Positions 9,179 to 16,648 of a stretch of DNA of 64,000 bases are shown piece after piece. Both the position numbers and the translations under genes were made by a program. Location of the stretch: contig NZ_MPCX01000001.1 of NCBI RefSeq assembly GCF_001874145.1, forward strand, positions 248,001 through 312,000, given 5' to 3'. The notes beneath the pieces were generated by a model. It was not told the DNA's origin and did no database searches. It was given only the letters and a program-made list of their open reading frames with translations. Positions within the stretch are counted from its first letter, which is position 1, and every line of letters starts with the position of its first letter. This stretch comes from Lacinutrix sp. MedPE-SW. GTDB taxonomy: Bacteria > Bacteroidota > Bacteroidia > Flavobacteriales > Flavobacteriaceae.

Positions 9179-10012
9179 ATGAAGCACGAAATAGATAAGA
9201 AACATAGAATTTTAATAATTGGAGCCAGTGGTTTTATTGGCGAAGCAATTTATAAAGAACTATGCTCCTATTTTAGAACATTTGGCACTTATAGAACAGA
9301 CAATTATAGCTTTGATAAAAACCAGCATTACTTTCAATATAATGTTGAAGAAGATGATATTTTCGAAATTTTAGAAGCCTTAAAACCAACTGTAATTATT
9401 TCGGCACTACGCGGAAATTTTTCAGCACAAGTATTAGCACATTCGCATATTATAGAATATATAGTAGCAAATAATGCACGACTTTTGTTTCTATCTTCAG
9501 CAAATGTATTTGATGCCTATAGCAAATTCCCAAGCTACGAAAACGACAAAACATTAAGCCATAGCATGTACGGCCATTTTAAAATTAAAATTGAAAACAT
9601 GCTGCTTAGACTACCAAAAGAATATACAACCATACTTAGATTACCAATGGTTTTTGGTGCACAATCACCAAGAATTAAAGAAATAAAAGCCTTTATAAAA
9701 GAAGGTTTACCAATAGAGGTATTTCCTAATCTGGTAATGAATGTTACTACAGATACTAAAGTAACACAACAAATACATTACATTATTAATCGCAATAAAC
9801 ATGGTATTTTTCATTTAGGAAGTAATGACCTTGTACATCACGACGATTTTTTTAAAGAAATTATACAAAGTTTAGGATACAGTAAACCATCGTTAAAAAA
9901 CGTATACACTACAAATAATGAACGCTATTTAGCAGTAATGAGCAAACACAATAAGTTACCAAAACATTTGCAACTATATAGCAACGAAATTTTAAACGAA
10001 TTAGAAGTTTAA
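9179..10012 (+). CDS. RmlD-like sugar-nucleotide reductase/epimerase (extended SDR)
   Basis: This is a 277-residue NAD(P)-dependent protein with the N-terminal motif IIGASGFIGEAIY (about residues 13-25), the LFLSSANVFDAYSKFP segment and YGHFKIKIE, which holds the catalytic Tyr and Lys of extended SDRs. It most resembles dTDP-4-dehydrorhamnose reductase (RmlD) folds in length and order, but the substrate cannot be named. It begins 15 bases after glsA in the gcvT run. No other rhamnose genes are nearby. Confidence 0.75.
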   Translation: MKHEIDKKHRILIIGASGFIGEAIYKELCSYFRTFGTYRTDNYSFDKNQHYFQYNVEEDDIFEILEALKPTVIISALRGNFSAQVLAHSHIIEYIVANNARLLFLSSANVFDAYSKFPSYENDKTLSHSMYGHFKIKIENMLLRLPKEYTTILRLPMVFGAQSPRIKEIKAFIKEGLPIEVFPNLVMNVTTDTKVTQQIHYIINRNKHGIFHLGSNDLVHHDDFFKEIIQSLGYSKPSLKNVYTTNNERYLAVMSKHNKLPKHLQLYSNEILNELEV

Positions 10013-10059
10013 TACTTTTAAATTATTAACTTAGGCTTATAAATTTAAAAAAATTGAAA

Positions 10060-10350
10060 ATGTCTAAGCTTACAGAAACAGAAATAGAAAAACACCTGCA
10101 AAACCTTCCTGGTTGGAATTTTAAAGATAATGCTATCCATACAGAGTTTGAATTTAAAGATTTTAAAGACTGTTTTAGTGTTATGTCTCGTATCGCTTTT
10201 GAGTGCGAAGCATTAAACCATCATCCAGATTGGGCAAACGTTTACAATACATTAAACATCTCATTATCTACACATGACGAGAATGGTGTTACTTTAAAAG
10301 ATATTGAATTAGCAAAAGCAATTGAAGATATTATAGACGAACAAGAGTAA
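10060..10350 (+). CDS. Pterin-4a-carbinolamine dehydratase
   Basis: Dehydrates 4a-hydroxytetrahydrobiopterin, recycling the cofactor of aromatic amino-acid hydroxylases. The family is also called DCoH/PhhB. I use the ATG at 10060 (96 residues); a TTG six bases upstream is less likely. The active-site signature is HHPDW at 54-58 with the preceding Asn and following YNTLNISLSTHD, and the C-terminal GVTLKDIELAKAI helix is conserved. It is 47 bases after the SDR gene in the same run. No aromatic hydroxylase is in the window, so the partner is elsewhere or the role is in another pterin pathway. Confidence 0.92.
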   Translation: MSKLTETEIEKHLQNLPGWNFKDNAIHTEFEFKDFKDCFSVMSRIAFECEALNHHPDWANVYNTLNISLSTHDENGVTLKDIELAKAIEDIIDEQE

Positions 10351-10418
10351 TAAAAAAGACTAAAACTTTATAAATAACTCTTTTTTTGTACTTTACGGTT
10401 TTTACTGTTATCCCTTAA

Positions 10419-12473
10419 ATGATTAAAAAACTAACACTTCTTTTTTTCTTTTTTTGCTCTCTTTTAAGTTTTTCGCAAGACAATTTGCACTTTTGTGAGC
10501 AAATAAATGCACTACAAAACCTAATTAATGCAAAACATTATTCTGCAAAAAGCCTTAATGATAGTACATCTCAAGGTATTTTTAAATTATTTATTAAAAT
10601 TTTAGATCCTGAAAAAGACTATTTTCTAGAAAGTGATATTTTAAAATTTAAAACAGAAGAACTAAAATTCGATAATTATATTTCAAATTCAAATTGCCAA
10701 TTTCTAAATAATTATGCACTAGTTTTAGAAAAAAGAATACATACTTTAAAAAAGAAAATTGAAGCATTAAAAAACGAACCTCTTGATTATTCTGGAAATT
10801 TAACGCTGCAATTTACGCCACGTAAAGACTTTAGCTATAGTAAAACTGAAAGTGCCCAAGAATTAAGATTAAAAAAAAGAATTAGTTATAAAATAATTTC
10901 AAAATTAATTGAGGAGCAAAAAGATATTAATACCATAGAAGCTAATTTTAATACTTTAGAAGCAGAAGCCAAAACTAAAGTTATAAATAACGAATTATGT
11001 TTATTAGAAGAGTTTTTAAATAAAAGTAATGGCATTTTGCGCTTTGCAGAAGAAGCCTTTTTAAATGCAATGGTTCAAGTTAACGATCCTAACTCAACTT
11101 TTTTTAATAATACCGAAAAAACCACTTACGAAAACCAACTATCAAAAAGTATACAATCCTTTGGTATAATAACACAAAAAAATAATACTGGAGATATTGT
11201 AGTTGCACATATAATTCCTGGAAGTTCTGCATTTAAAAATGGTAAAATTGAAGAAAATGATGTTATAAAATCCTTAACTTCAAACAAAAACAGTCTAGAA
11301 ATACTTTGCGTTTCTAATCAAGATGTAAATATGTTTTTAGAAGACGAAAACAATCAAAAAGTCACATTCTCTCTAAAAAAGAAAAATGGAACACTGCAAA
11401 ACATTACACTAGTAAAAAGTAAAATTAATGTTGAAGATAATGCTGTAAGAGGCTTTTTATTAAATTCAAATAAAACAATAGGCTATATAAAAATACCCAG
11501 TTTTTATACAGATAGAGAATCGCCTAACGGTCAAGGTTTAACTAGTGATATTGCAAAAGAACTTTATAAACTTCAAAAAGAAAATATTAGTGCATTAATT
11601 CTTGATTTACGTTTTAATGGTGGTGGATCTATGCAAGAAGCTATAGCATTATCTGGTATGTTTATAGATCGTGGCCCAATTTCAATAATACAATCTAAAG
11701 ACAATAAAAATTTTACAATTAGAGATAATAAAAGAGGCCAATTTTTTAACAAACCATTACTTATAATAGTTAATGAATTTAGTGCATCAGCTTCAGAGCT
11801 TTTTGCAGCTGCAATGCAAGATTATAATCGTGCAATTATAGTTGGTTCTCAAACCTATGGTAAATCTAGCGCACAATTAATTCTTCCGCTTAGCGTCAAT
11901 AAAAATCACGGTTTTAGTAAAATAACAACAGATGTTTTTTATAGACCAACAGGTAAAAGTCATCAATCCATAGGTGTTATACCACATATAACGTTTCCAT
12001 CGCTATATGATAATTTTAAAACTGCCGAAAGTTTTAAACCTTACGCACTAAAAAACGACTCTACAATCATAAAACTTAAGCATAAACCTTTAAAATTAGT
12101 ACGGGTAAAAAGTATTGCAGAAAAAAGTAAAGCGCGTTTAGTTTTAGATAGTAACTTCTCTAAAATAAAAGCAACTAATAAAACATTACACAAACTATTA
12201 TTTAACAAAGGTGAAAAATACCCATTATCCTTAAGAGGTATTGCTCTTGAAAAAGAAAATCGAAAAAAAATAATGGATTATGTGTTTAATAGTGATGCAA
12301 AAGCACCTATTCTTTTTAAAACATTTAATACAACATCTACTCAGGAAATTATAAACTTTAATGAAGAAGATAAAGTAGAAAACGAAAAAATAAAAAAAAT
12401 AATATCTCAGGATATAGTTATAAAAGAATCCCTTAATATATTAATAGATTACCTAACACAAACATCTAACTAA
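10419..12473 (+). CDS. Tail-specific (C-terminal processing) protease, Prc/Tsp-type, S41A
   Basis: An exported 684-residue protease, very close to the length of E. coli Prc (682). A signal peptide (about 1-20) is followed by an N-terminal helical region, a PDZ domain (about 240-325, with the IIPGSSAFKNGKIEENDVI loop), the S41 catalytic domain, and a long C-terminal extension like DUF3340. Ser457 (NEFSASASE) and Lys482 (TYGKSS) form the Ser-Lys dyad; their spacing of 25 matches the E. coli enzyme (452 and 477). It degrades misfolded or tagged periplasmic proteins. A secreted helical protein follows 3 bases later and may be a partner or substrate. Confidence 0.9.
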   Translation: MIKKLTLLFFFFCSLLSFSQDNLHFCEQINALQNLINAKHYSAKSLNDSTSQGIFKLFIKILDPEKDYFLESDILKFKTEELKFDNYISNSNCQFLNNYALVLEKRIHTLKKKIEALKNEPLDYSGNLTLQFTPRKDFSYSKTESAQELRLKKRISYKIISKLIEEQKDINTIEANFNTLEAEAKTKVINNELCLLEEFLNKSNGILRFAEEAFLNAMVQVNDPNSTFFNNTEKTTYENQLSKSIQSFGIITQKNNTGDIVVAHIIPGSSAFKNGKIEENDVIKSLTSNKNSLEILCVSNQDVNMFLEDENNQKVTFSLKKKNGTLQNITLVKSKINVEDNAVRGFLLNSNKTIGYIKIPSFYTDRESPNGQGLTSDIAKELYKLQKENISALILDLRFNGGGSMQEAIALSGMFIDRGPISIIQSKDNKNFTIRDNKRGQFFNKPLLIIVNEFSASASELFAAAMQDYNRAIIVGSQTYGKSSAQLILPLSVNKNHGFSKITTDVFYRPTGKSHQSIGVIPHITFPSLYDNFKTAESFKPYALKNDSTIIKLKHKPLKLVRVKSIAEKSKARLVLDSNFSKIKATNKTLHKLLFNKGEKYPLSLRGIALEKENRKKIMDYVFNSDAKAPILFKTFNTTSTQEIINFNEEDKVENEKIKKIISQDIVIKESLNILIDYLTQTSN

Positions 12474-12476
12474 CAC

Positions 12477-13511
12477 ATGAAAACACTAACAAAATCATGC
12501 ATAATTTTATTATTTTTTATTTCTTTTCAAAGTAATGCGCAACAATTTAATACCGCTGTAGAATATTTAGAATTCTTAGGAGAAGAACTTGAAACTGTAA
12601 CAAAAAGCACTTGGAAATACACAAAAGCGGTTGCACACAGTAAAAGCGACCGTAACATTAATAATAAAAGAAAAACACTTATCAAAACTGTAGAAAAAGC
12701 TATAAGTAAAATTGAAAAAGCTAAAGCTTATAATAATGATGATTATAAGAGCAATGTTTTAAAACACATACGTTTAAATGAGAGTTTGTTAAAACAAGAT
12801 TATGCCAAAATAATTGACATGAAAGCTGTTGCAGAACAATCTTACGATTTAATGGAAGCCTACATTTTAGCTCAAGAATTAGCCGATAAAAAAATGGCAG
12901 ACTCTCAAGCAGAATATGAAGCAAATTTCTATGCATATGCAGCAAAACATAATATCAATATTATTGAAAGTGATAATGATTTAGGAAAGAAAATGACCAT
13001 ATCTAATGCTGTATTTAATCACTCTAATGCACTATATCTAATCTTTTTTAAAGTCTATATAAATGAAGTTTATTTATGGGAGGCTATAAATAAAAACGAC
13101 GTTAGTGGTATACAACAAAATGCAAATGCATTAAACCAAACTGCAAAAGAAGGCTTAGAAATTTTAAAAACAATAGAACCTTATAAAAATGACAAAAGCA
13201 TAATTTTAGCTACAAAAGCAGTTTTTGATTTTTTTATAGATGAAACTGAAAATAAAATTCCTGTAATAGCAGATTTTTTTATTTTACAAGAAGATTTTAA
13301 AACAATAAAAAACACATTAGAAAAAACACCACAGAAAAAAAGAACTAAACCTCAGGTAGATGCTTATAACAAAAAAATTAAAGAAATAAATAAAGCAGGA
13401 ACCACTTACAATAAAACAAATAATCAATTAAATTTAGAACGACAAAAAGTGTTAGAAAAACTTGAAACTACAAAGTCAAAGTTTTTAGAGAGACACATAC
13501 CAAAAGACTAA
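12477..13511 (+). CDS. Secreted helical protein, possibly LIC11966-family surface protein
   Basis: A 344-residue protein with a signal peptide (1-21, cleavage after SNA). The mature protein is almost entirely predicted helix, Lys/Glu/Asn-rich, with a C-terminal coiled-coil-like stretch. I remember similar proteins called LIC11966 family surface proteins; this name is tentative and gives no function. It starts 3 bases after the Prc-type protease stop, so the two are cotranscribed. E. coli Prc works with a helical adaptor (NlpI); whether this protein plays such a role is speculation. Confidence 0.6.
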   Translation: MKTLTKSCIILLFFISFQSNAQQFNTAVEYLEFLGEELETVTKSTWKYTKAVAHSKSDRNINNKRKTLIKTVEKAISKIEKAKAYNNDDYKSNVLKHIRLNESLLKQDYAKIIDMKAVAEQSYDLMEAYILAQELADKKMADSQAEYEANFYAYAAKHNINIIESDNDLGKKMTISNAVFNHSNALYLIFFKVYINEVYLWEAINKNDVSGIQQNANALNQTAKEGLEILKTIEPYKNDKSIILATKAVFDFFIDETENKIPVIADFFILQEDFKTIKNTLEKTPQKKRTKPQVDAYNKKIKEINKAGTTYNKTNNQLNLERQKVLEKLETTKSKFLERHIPKD

Positions 13512-13624
13512 ATTTTAAAGAGATTTTTTTAAATTTGTCAAAATACTATAATTTACTAATAGGTTTTTGTTTTTAAAGCATTTCAAATTAAAATAACAAA
13601 AACTATAAAAATATAAATATTTAA

Positions 13625-14347
13625 ATGGGAAGAGCTTTTGAATTTCGTAAAGCACGAAAAATGAAACGTTGGGCTGCTATGAGTAAAGCCTTTACACGTA
13701 TTGGAAAAGATATTGTAATGGCAGTAAAAGAAGGTGGTCCAGATCCAGATTCTAATTCTAGACTACGTGCAGTAATTCAAAATGCGAAGTCTGTAAATAT
13801 GCCAAAAGACAATATTGAGCGTGCTATAAAAAAAGCAAGTGAAAAAGGTCAAGGTGATTATAAAGAAGTAATTTTTGAAGGTTATGCACCACACGGTATT
13901 GCCATTTTAGTAGAAACAGCTACAGATAACAATACAAGAACAGTAGCAAATGTACGTAGCTATTTTAATAAATGTGATGGTAGTTTAGGTACTTCAGGTT
14001 CTGTAGTTTTTATGTTCGACCATACTTGTAATTTTAGAATTAATGCAGAAGGCTTAGATCCTGAAGAATTAGAACTAGAATTTATAGATTTTGGTGCAGA
14101 AGAAGTTTTTGCCGATGATGACGGTATTTTAATTTATGCTCCATTTGAAAGTTTTGGAGCCATACAAGCAGAATTAGAAAAACGTGAAATAGAAATATTA
14201 TCTTCTGGCTTTGAACGTATACCGCAAGTCACAAAAAAAATTACTCCAGAACAACAAGCAGATGTAGAAAAACTATTAGAGAAAATTGAAGAAGATGATG
14301 ATGTGCAAAACGTGTATCATACCATGGAAGAAAGTACAGAGGCTTAA
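13625..14347 (+). CDS. YebC/PmpR-family DNA-binding or translation factor
   Basis: A 240-residue protein with the invariant family start MGRAFEFRKARKMKRWAAMSK, then RIGKDIVMAVKEGGPDP, MPKDNIERAIKKA and YEGYAPHGIAILVE-type motifs. The three-domain layout and length are typical. Family members were described as transcription regulators (PmpR) and more recently as translation factors relieving ribosome stalling at proline-rich stretches, so either role is possible. It follows a gap of about 110 bases and ends at a strong terminator, so it is probably monocistronic. Confidence 0.93.
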   Translation: MGRAFEFRKARKMKRWAAMSKAFTRIGKDIVMAVKEGGPDPDSNSRLRAVIQNAKSVNMPKDNIERAIKKASEKGQGDYKEVIFEGYAPHGIAILVETATDNNTRTVANVRSYFNKCDGSLGTSGSVVFMFDHTCNFRINAEGLDPEELELEFIDFGAEEVFADDDGILIYAPFESFGAIQAELEKREIEILSSGFERIPQVTKKITPEQQADVEKLLEKIEEDDDVQNVYHTMEESTEA

Positions 14348-14364
14348 TAAAAAATAAAGCACAA

Positions 14365-14399
14365 AAAAAAAGGAACTATTTAAAATAGTTCCTTTTTTT
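14365..14399. terminator. Bidirectional intrinsic terminator
   Basis: A hairpin with arms 14365-14381 and 14383-14399 (core GGAACTATTT / AAATAGTTCC) flanked by A7 and T7 tracts. It lies between convergent yebC-like and bcp genes. Confidence 0.85.
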
Positions 14400-14418
14400 A
14401 TGATTTATAGATTTATAC

Positions 14419-14874
14419 CTATAAACTTAATATTTGTGCCGCATGATCTTTTGTTTTCACTTTATCAATTACATGCTCCACTACTCCATTTTCATCTATT
14501 AAAAAGGTTTTTCTATGGATACCATCGTAGGTTTTACCCATAAATTTCTTTTCTCCCCAAACACCAAAAGCATTAATAACTTCTTTATCTTCATCTGCTA
14601 AAAGTGGAAATGGGAATTTATATTTTTCTTTAAAATTAGTCTGGCGTTTTTGAGAATCTGCACTAACACCTAAAATCTCATAACCTTCATCTTGTAATGC
14701 TTTATAATTATCTGTAAGATTACAAGCTTCTGCTGTACAACCAGGTGTACTTGCTTTAGGATAGAAAAATACTATTAATTTTTTTCCTTTATAATCACTT
14801 AATGAAATAGCATTTCCACTTTGATCGTTAACTGTAAAATCTGGTACTTTATCTCCTTGCTTTAATGTATTCAT
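14419..14874 (-). CDS. bcp: Thioredoxin-dependent thiol peroxidase (atypical 2-Cys peroxiredoxin)
   Basis: Reduces hydrogen peroxide and organic hydroperoxides using thioredoxin. The 151-residue protein has the PrxQ/Bcp motif YPKASTPGCTAEACNL, with peroxidatic Cys46 and resolving Cys51 five residues later, as in the alpha-2 type of the family. LIVFFYP and the VWGEKKFMGKTYDGIHRKTF segment are also diagnostic. It is divergent from nth across 46 bases, so the two DNA/oxidant-damage genes share one intergenic region. Confidence 0.95.
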   Translation of the reverse strand: MNTLKQGDKVPDFTVNDQSGNAISLSDYKGKKLIVFFYPKASTPGCTAEACNLTDNYKALQDEGYEILGVSADSQKRQTNFKEKYKFPFPLLADEDKEVINAFGVWGEKKFMGKTYDGIHRKTFLIDENGVVEHVIDKVKTKDHAAQILSL

Positions 14875-14906
14875 AGTTGTAATTTTGAGTTTTCAATAAT
14901 TTTTAT

Positions 14907-14914
14907 CAAAAATA
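14907..14914 (-). promoter_or_regulatory. -7 promoter element for bcp
   Basis: On the minus strand this reads TATTTTTG, a match to TAnnTTTG, 33 bases before the bcp start. No TTG lies at the standard -33 distance. Confidence 0.45.
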
Positions 14915-14920
14915 CAATTA

Positions 14921-15577
14921 ATGACTAAACAAGAAAAGGTTGATTTCGTTATAAATACGTTAAATGAATTATATCCAGAAATTCCTATTCCGTTAGATCA
15001 CAAAGATCCATACACTTTACTAGTTGCTGTTTTACTTTCTGCGCAATGTACAGATGTAAGAGTAAACCAAATTACGCCTTTATTGTTTGCAAAAGCAGAC
15101 AATCCTTACGATATGATAAAAATGAGTGTTGAAGAAATAAAAGAAATAATAAGACCTTGTGGATTATCGCCAATGAAAAGTAAAGGCATTCATGGATTGT
15201 CTCACATATTAATAGATAAGCATAATGGTGAAGTTCCAGAAAGTTTTGAAGCTCTAGAAGCCTTACCAGCCGTTGGGCATAAAACAGCAAGTGTAGTTAT
15301 GTCTCAAGCTTTTGGAGTACCAGCTTTTCCTGTAGATACGCATATACACAGATTAATGTATAGATGGAATTTAACTAATGGAAAAAGTGTAGCTCAAACC
15401 GAAAAAGATGCCAAGCGTTTATTCCCTAAAGAAACCTGGAACGATTTACACCTTCAAATTATTTGGTATGGTAGAGAATATTCACCAGCTCGTGGTTGGG
15501 ATTTAGAAAAAGATATTATTACTAAAACTATTGGTAGAAGTACAGTTTTAAAAGCATACAAGAAACTTAAAAAATAA
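14921..15577 (+). CDS. nth: Endonuclease III-type DNA glycosylase lacking the iron-sulfur cluster
   Basis: A 218-residue base-excision repair glycosylase/AP lyase. The helix-hairpin-helix LEALPAVGHKTA carries catalytic Lys121, and the second catalytic residue is Asp139 (FPVDTH). LLSAQCTD near residue 40 is also conserved. The protein has only two Cys, C43 and C80; the C-terminal Cys-x6-Cys-x2-Cys-x5-Cys cluster of E. coli Nth is absent, replaced by YGREYSPARGWDLEKDI. Fold and catalytic residues are intact, so it should be active without a [4Fe-4S] cluster. It could belong to an Nth sub-branch with a different lesion range. Confidence 0.88.
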   Translation: MTKQEKVDFVINTLNELYPEIPIPLDHKDPYTLLVAVLLSAQCTDVRVNQITPLLFAKADNPYDMIKMSVEEIKEIIRPCGLSPMKSKGIHGLSHILIDKHNGEVPESFEALEALPAVGHKTASVVMSQAFGVPAFPVDTHIHRLMYRWNLTNGKSVAQTEKDAKRLFPKETWNDLHLQIIWYGREYSPARGWDLEKDIITKTIGRSTVLKAYKKLKK

Positions 15578-15595
15578 TATATTAAGATATAAATA

Positions 15596-15628
15596 AAAAA
15601 ATCCTGATTTATTAAATCAGGATTTTTT
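15596..15628. terminator. Bidirectional intrinsic terminator
   Basis: The hairpin TCCTGATTTA / TAAATCAGGA (15602-15611 and 15613-15622) has A6 before and T6 after. It separates nth from the convergent 47-residue gene. Confidence 0.82.
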
Positions 15629-15631
15629 AGT

Positions 15632-15775
15632 CTAATTCAGAAGCGCTTCAAACTTCATTTTTTTATAATTTATAACACTTAAAGCCTTGGAATAATTAAG
15701 AATGAAACTTACTGTCTCATCTTTTGGGTTCATTTGTTTGTTCGTTTTTGAATTCTTAGAGTAAAGTTTTGCCAT
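15632..15775 (-). CDS. Unlisted 47-residue basic small protein downstream of the ECF sigma gene
   Basis: The minus strand has an ATG at 15775 and a TAG ending at 15632. The product starts MAKLYSKNSKTNKQMNPKDE and continues as a short helix-like segment to LLN. It is Lys-rich at the N-terminus (residues 3-18) and amphipathic after residue 22, with no signal peptide. A -7 box lies 20 bases upstream and a terminator lies just beyond the stop, so it looks like a complete transcription unit. It is 58 bases downstream of the sigma-factor stop on the same strand. Small size and lack of homologue data keep confidence moderate. Function unknown. Confidence 0.6.
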   Translation of the reverse strand: MAKLYSKNSKTNKQMNPKDETVSFILNYSKALSVINYKKMKFEALLN

Positions 15776-15794
15776 GTATTTGTTTGTTTAAAAT

Positions 15795-15802
15795 CAAATA
15801 TA
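15795..15802 (-). promoter_or_regulatory. -7 promoter element for the 47-residue gene
   Basis: On the minus strand it reads TATATTTG, a match to TAnnTTTG, 19 bases before the ATG. This supports independent transcription of the small gene in addition to any readthrough from the sigma gene. Confidence 0.5.
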
Positions 15803-15833
15803 TAACGCAACTTTCTTTCTAATATTGTAAATA

Positions 15834-16418
15834 TTAATTTGTTAAAATAATATTATGTTTTTCTATAATTTTTCGCATGTTAATTAATGCATATCTCATA
15901 CGCCCTAATGCAGTGTTTATACTAACTCCAGTGCGTTCAGAGATTTCTTTAAAACTCATATCTTGATACATACGCATTACTAAAACTTCCTTTTGGTCGC
16001 CTGGTAACTCTTCTATTAAGCGCCTAACATCACTTTCTACTTGATCTTTAATAATTGCTTTTTCTGCGTTTAATGTAGAATCACTTAATACAGAGAAAAT
16101 GCTAAATTCTCCACCGTTATCAAACTTGGGCATACGATTATTTTTTCTAAAATAATCAATAACAAGATTATGAGCTATACGCATAACCCAAGGTAAAAAC
16201 TTACCTTCTTCATTATATTTACCTTTTTTTAAGGTACGTATAACCTTTATAAAAGTATCTTGAAAAACATCTTCAGCGACATCTCTATCAAAAACTTTAG
16301 AGTAAATAAAACTATAAATACGTTGTTTGTGCCTTTTAATTAAAACTTCTAGTGAAGATTCGTCGCCATTAATATAACTACTTACTAAAGTAGCATCAGA
16401 TATAAGTTCTTGTCGCAT
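15834..16418 (-). CDS. ECF (sigma-70 family) RNA polymerase sigma factor
   Basis: A 194-residue group 4 sigma factor. Region 2 spans about 20-90 (DVFQDTFIKVIRTL, LPWVMRIAHNLVIDYFRK). Region 4 spans about 125-180 (LPGDQKEVLVMRMYQDMSFKEISERTGVSINTALGRMRYAL), with the DNA-recognition helix at the end. No FecR-type anti-sigma gene is adjacent, unlike nutrient-responsive ECFs of this phylum, so it is more likely a housekeeping or stress factor. An imperfect hairpin (16434-16453, GCAGAAG / CTTCAGC) lies in its 5' leader. It is divergent from uvrA. Confidence 0.92.
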   Translation of the reverse strand: MRQELISDATLVSSYINGDESSLEVLIKRHKQRIYSFIYSKVFDRDVAEDVFQDTFIKVIRTLKKGKYNEEGKFLPWVMRIAHNLVIDYFRKNNRMPKFDNGGEFSIFSVLSDSTLNAEKAIIKDQVESDVRRLIEELPGDQKEVLVMRMYQDMSFKEISERTGVSINTALGRMRYALINMRKIIEKHNIILTN

Positions 16419-16616
16419 ATTATTACTTTTATTGCAGAAGTTAGGGCTTCAGCTTTGGGTTTGTAAAAAAAAAAGTAATATTATACTATAGGCTTGAGAA
16501 TTAGTTTATTATAATTAGCGTAAATATAACAACAATCATTCCGAAAAAACAAAAAAAAAATAATTTTTAACATTTTATTGCACAATAAACTTTTTTATAA
16601 GATGCTATATAAGTAT

Positions 16617-16624
16617 TACCTTTG
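16617..16624 (+). promoter_or_regulatory. -7 promoter element for uvrA
   Basis: TACCTTTG matches TAnnTTTG, 25 bases before the uvrA ATG. A TTG exists upstream but is too distant to be the partner -33 element. Confidence 0.5.
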
Positions 16625-16648
16625 TTTTTCTTTTAGATTAAAATACCT

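Noticed and set aside
9274-9290. TTTGGCAC inside the RmlD-like gene as a sigma-54 promoter
   Set aside because: No -12 TTG element at the correct distance, and it is within coding sequence.
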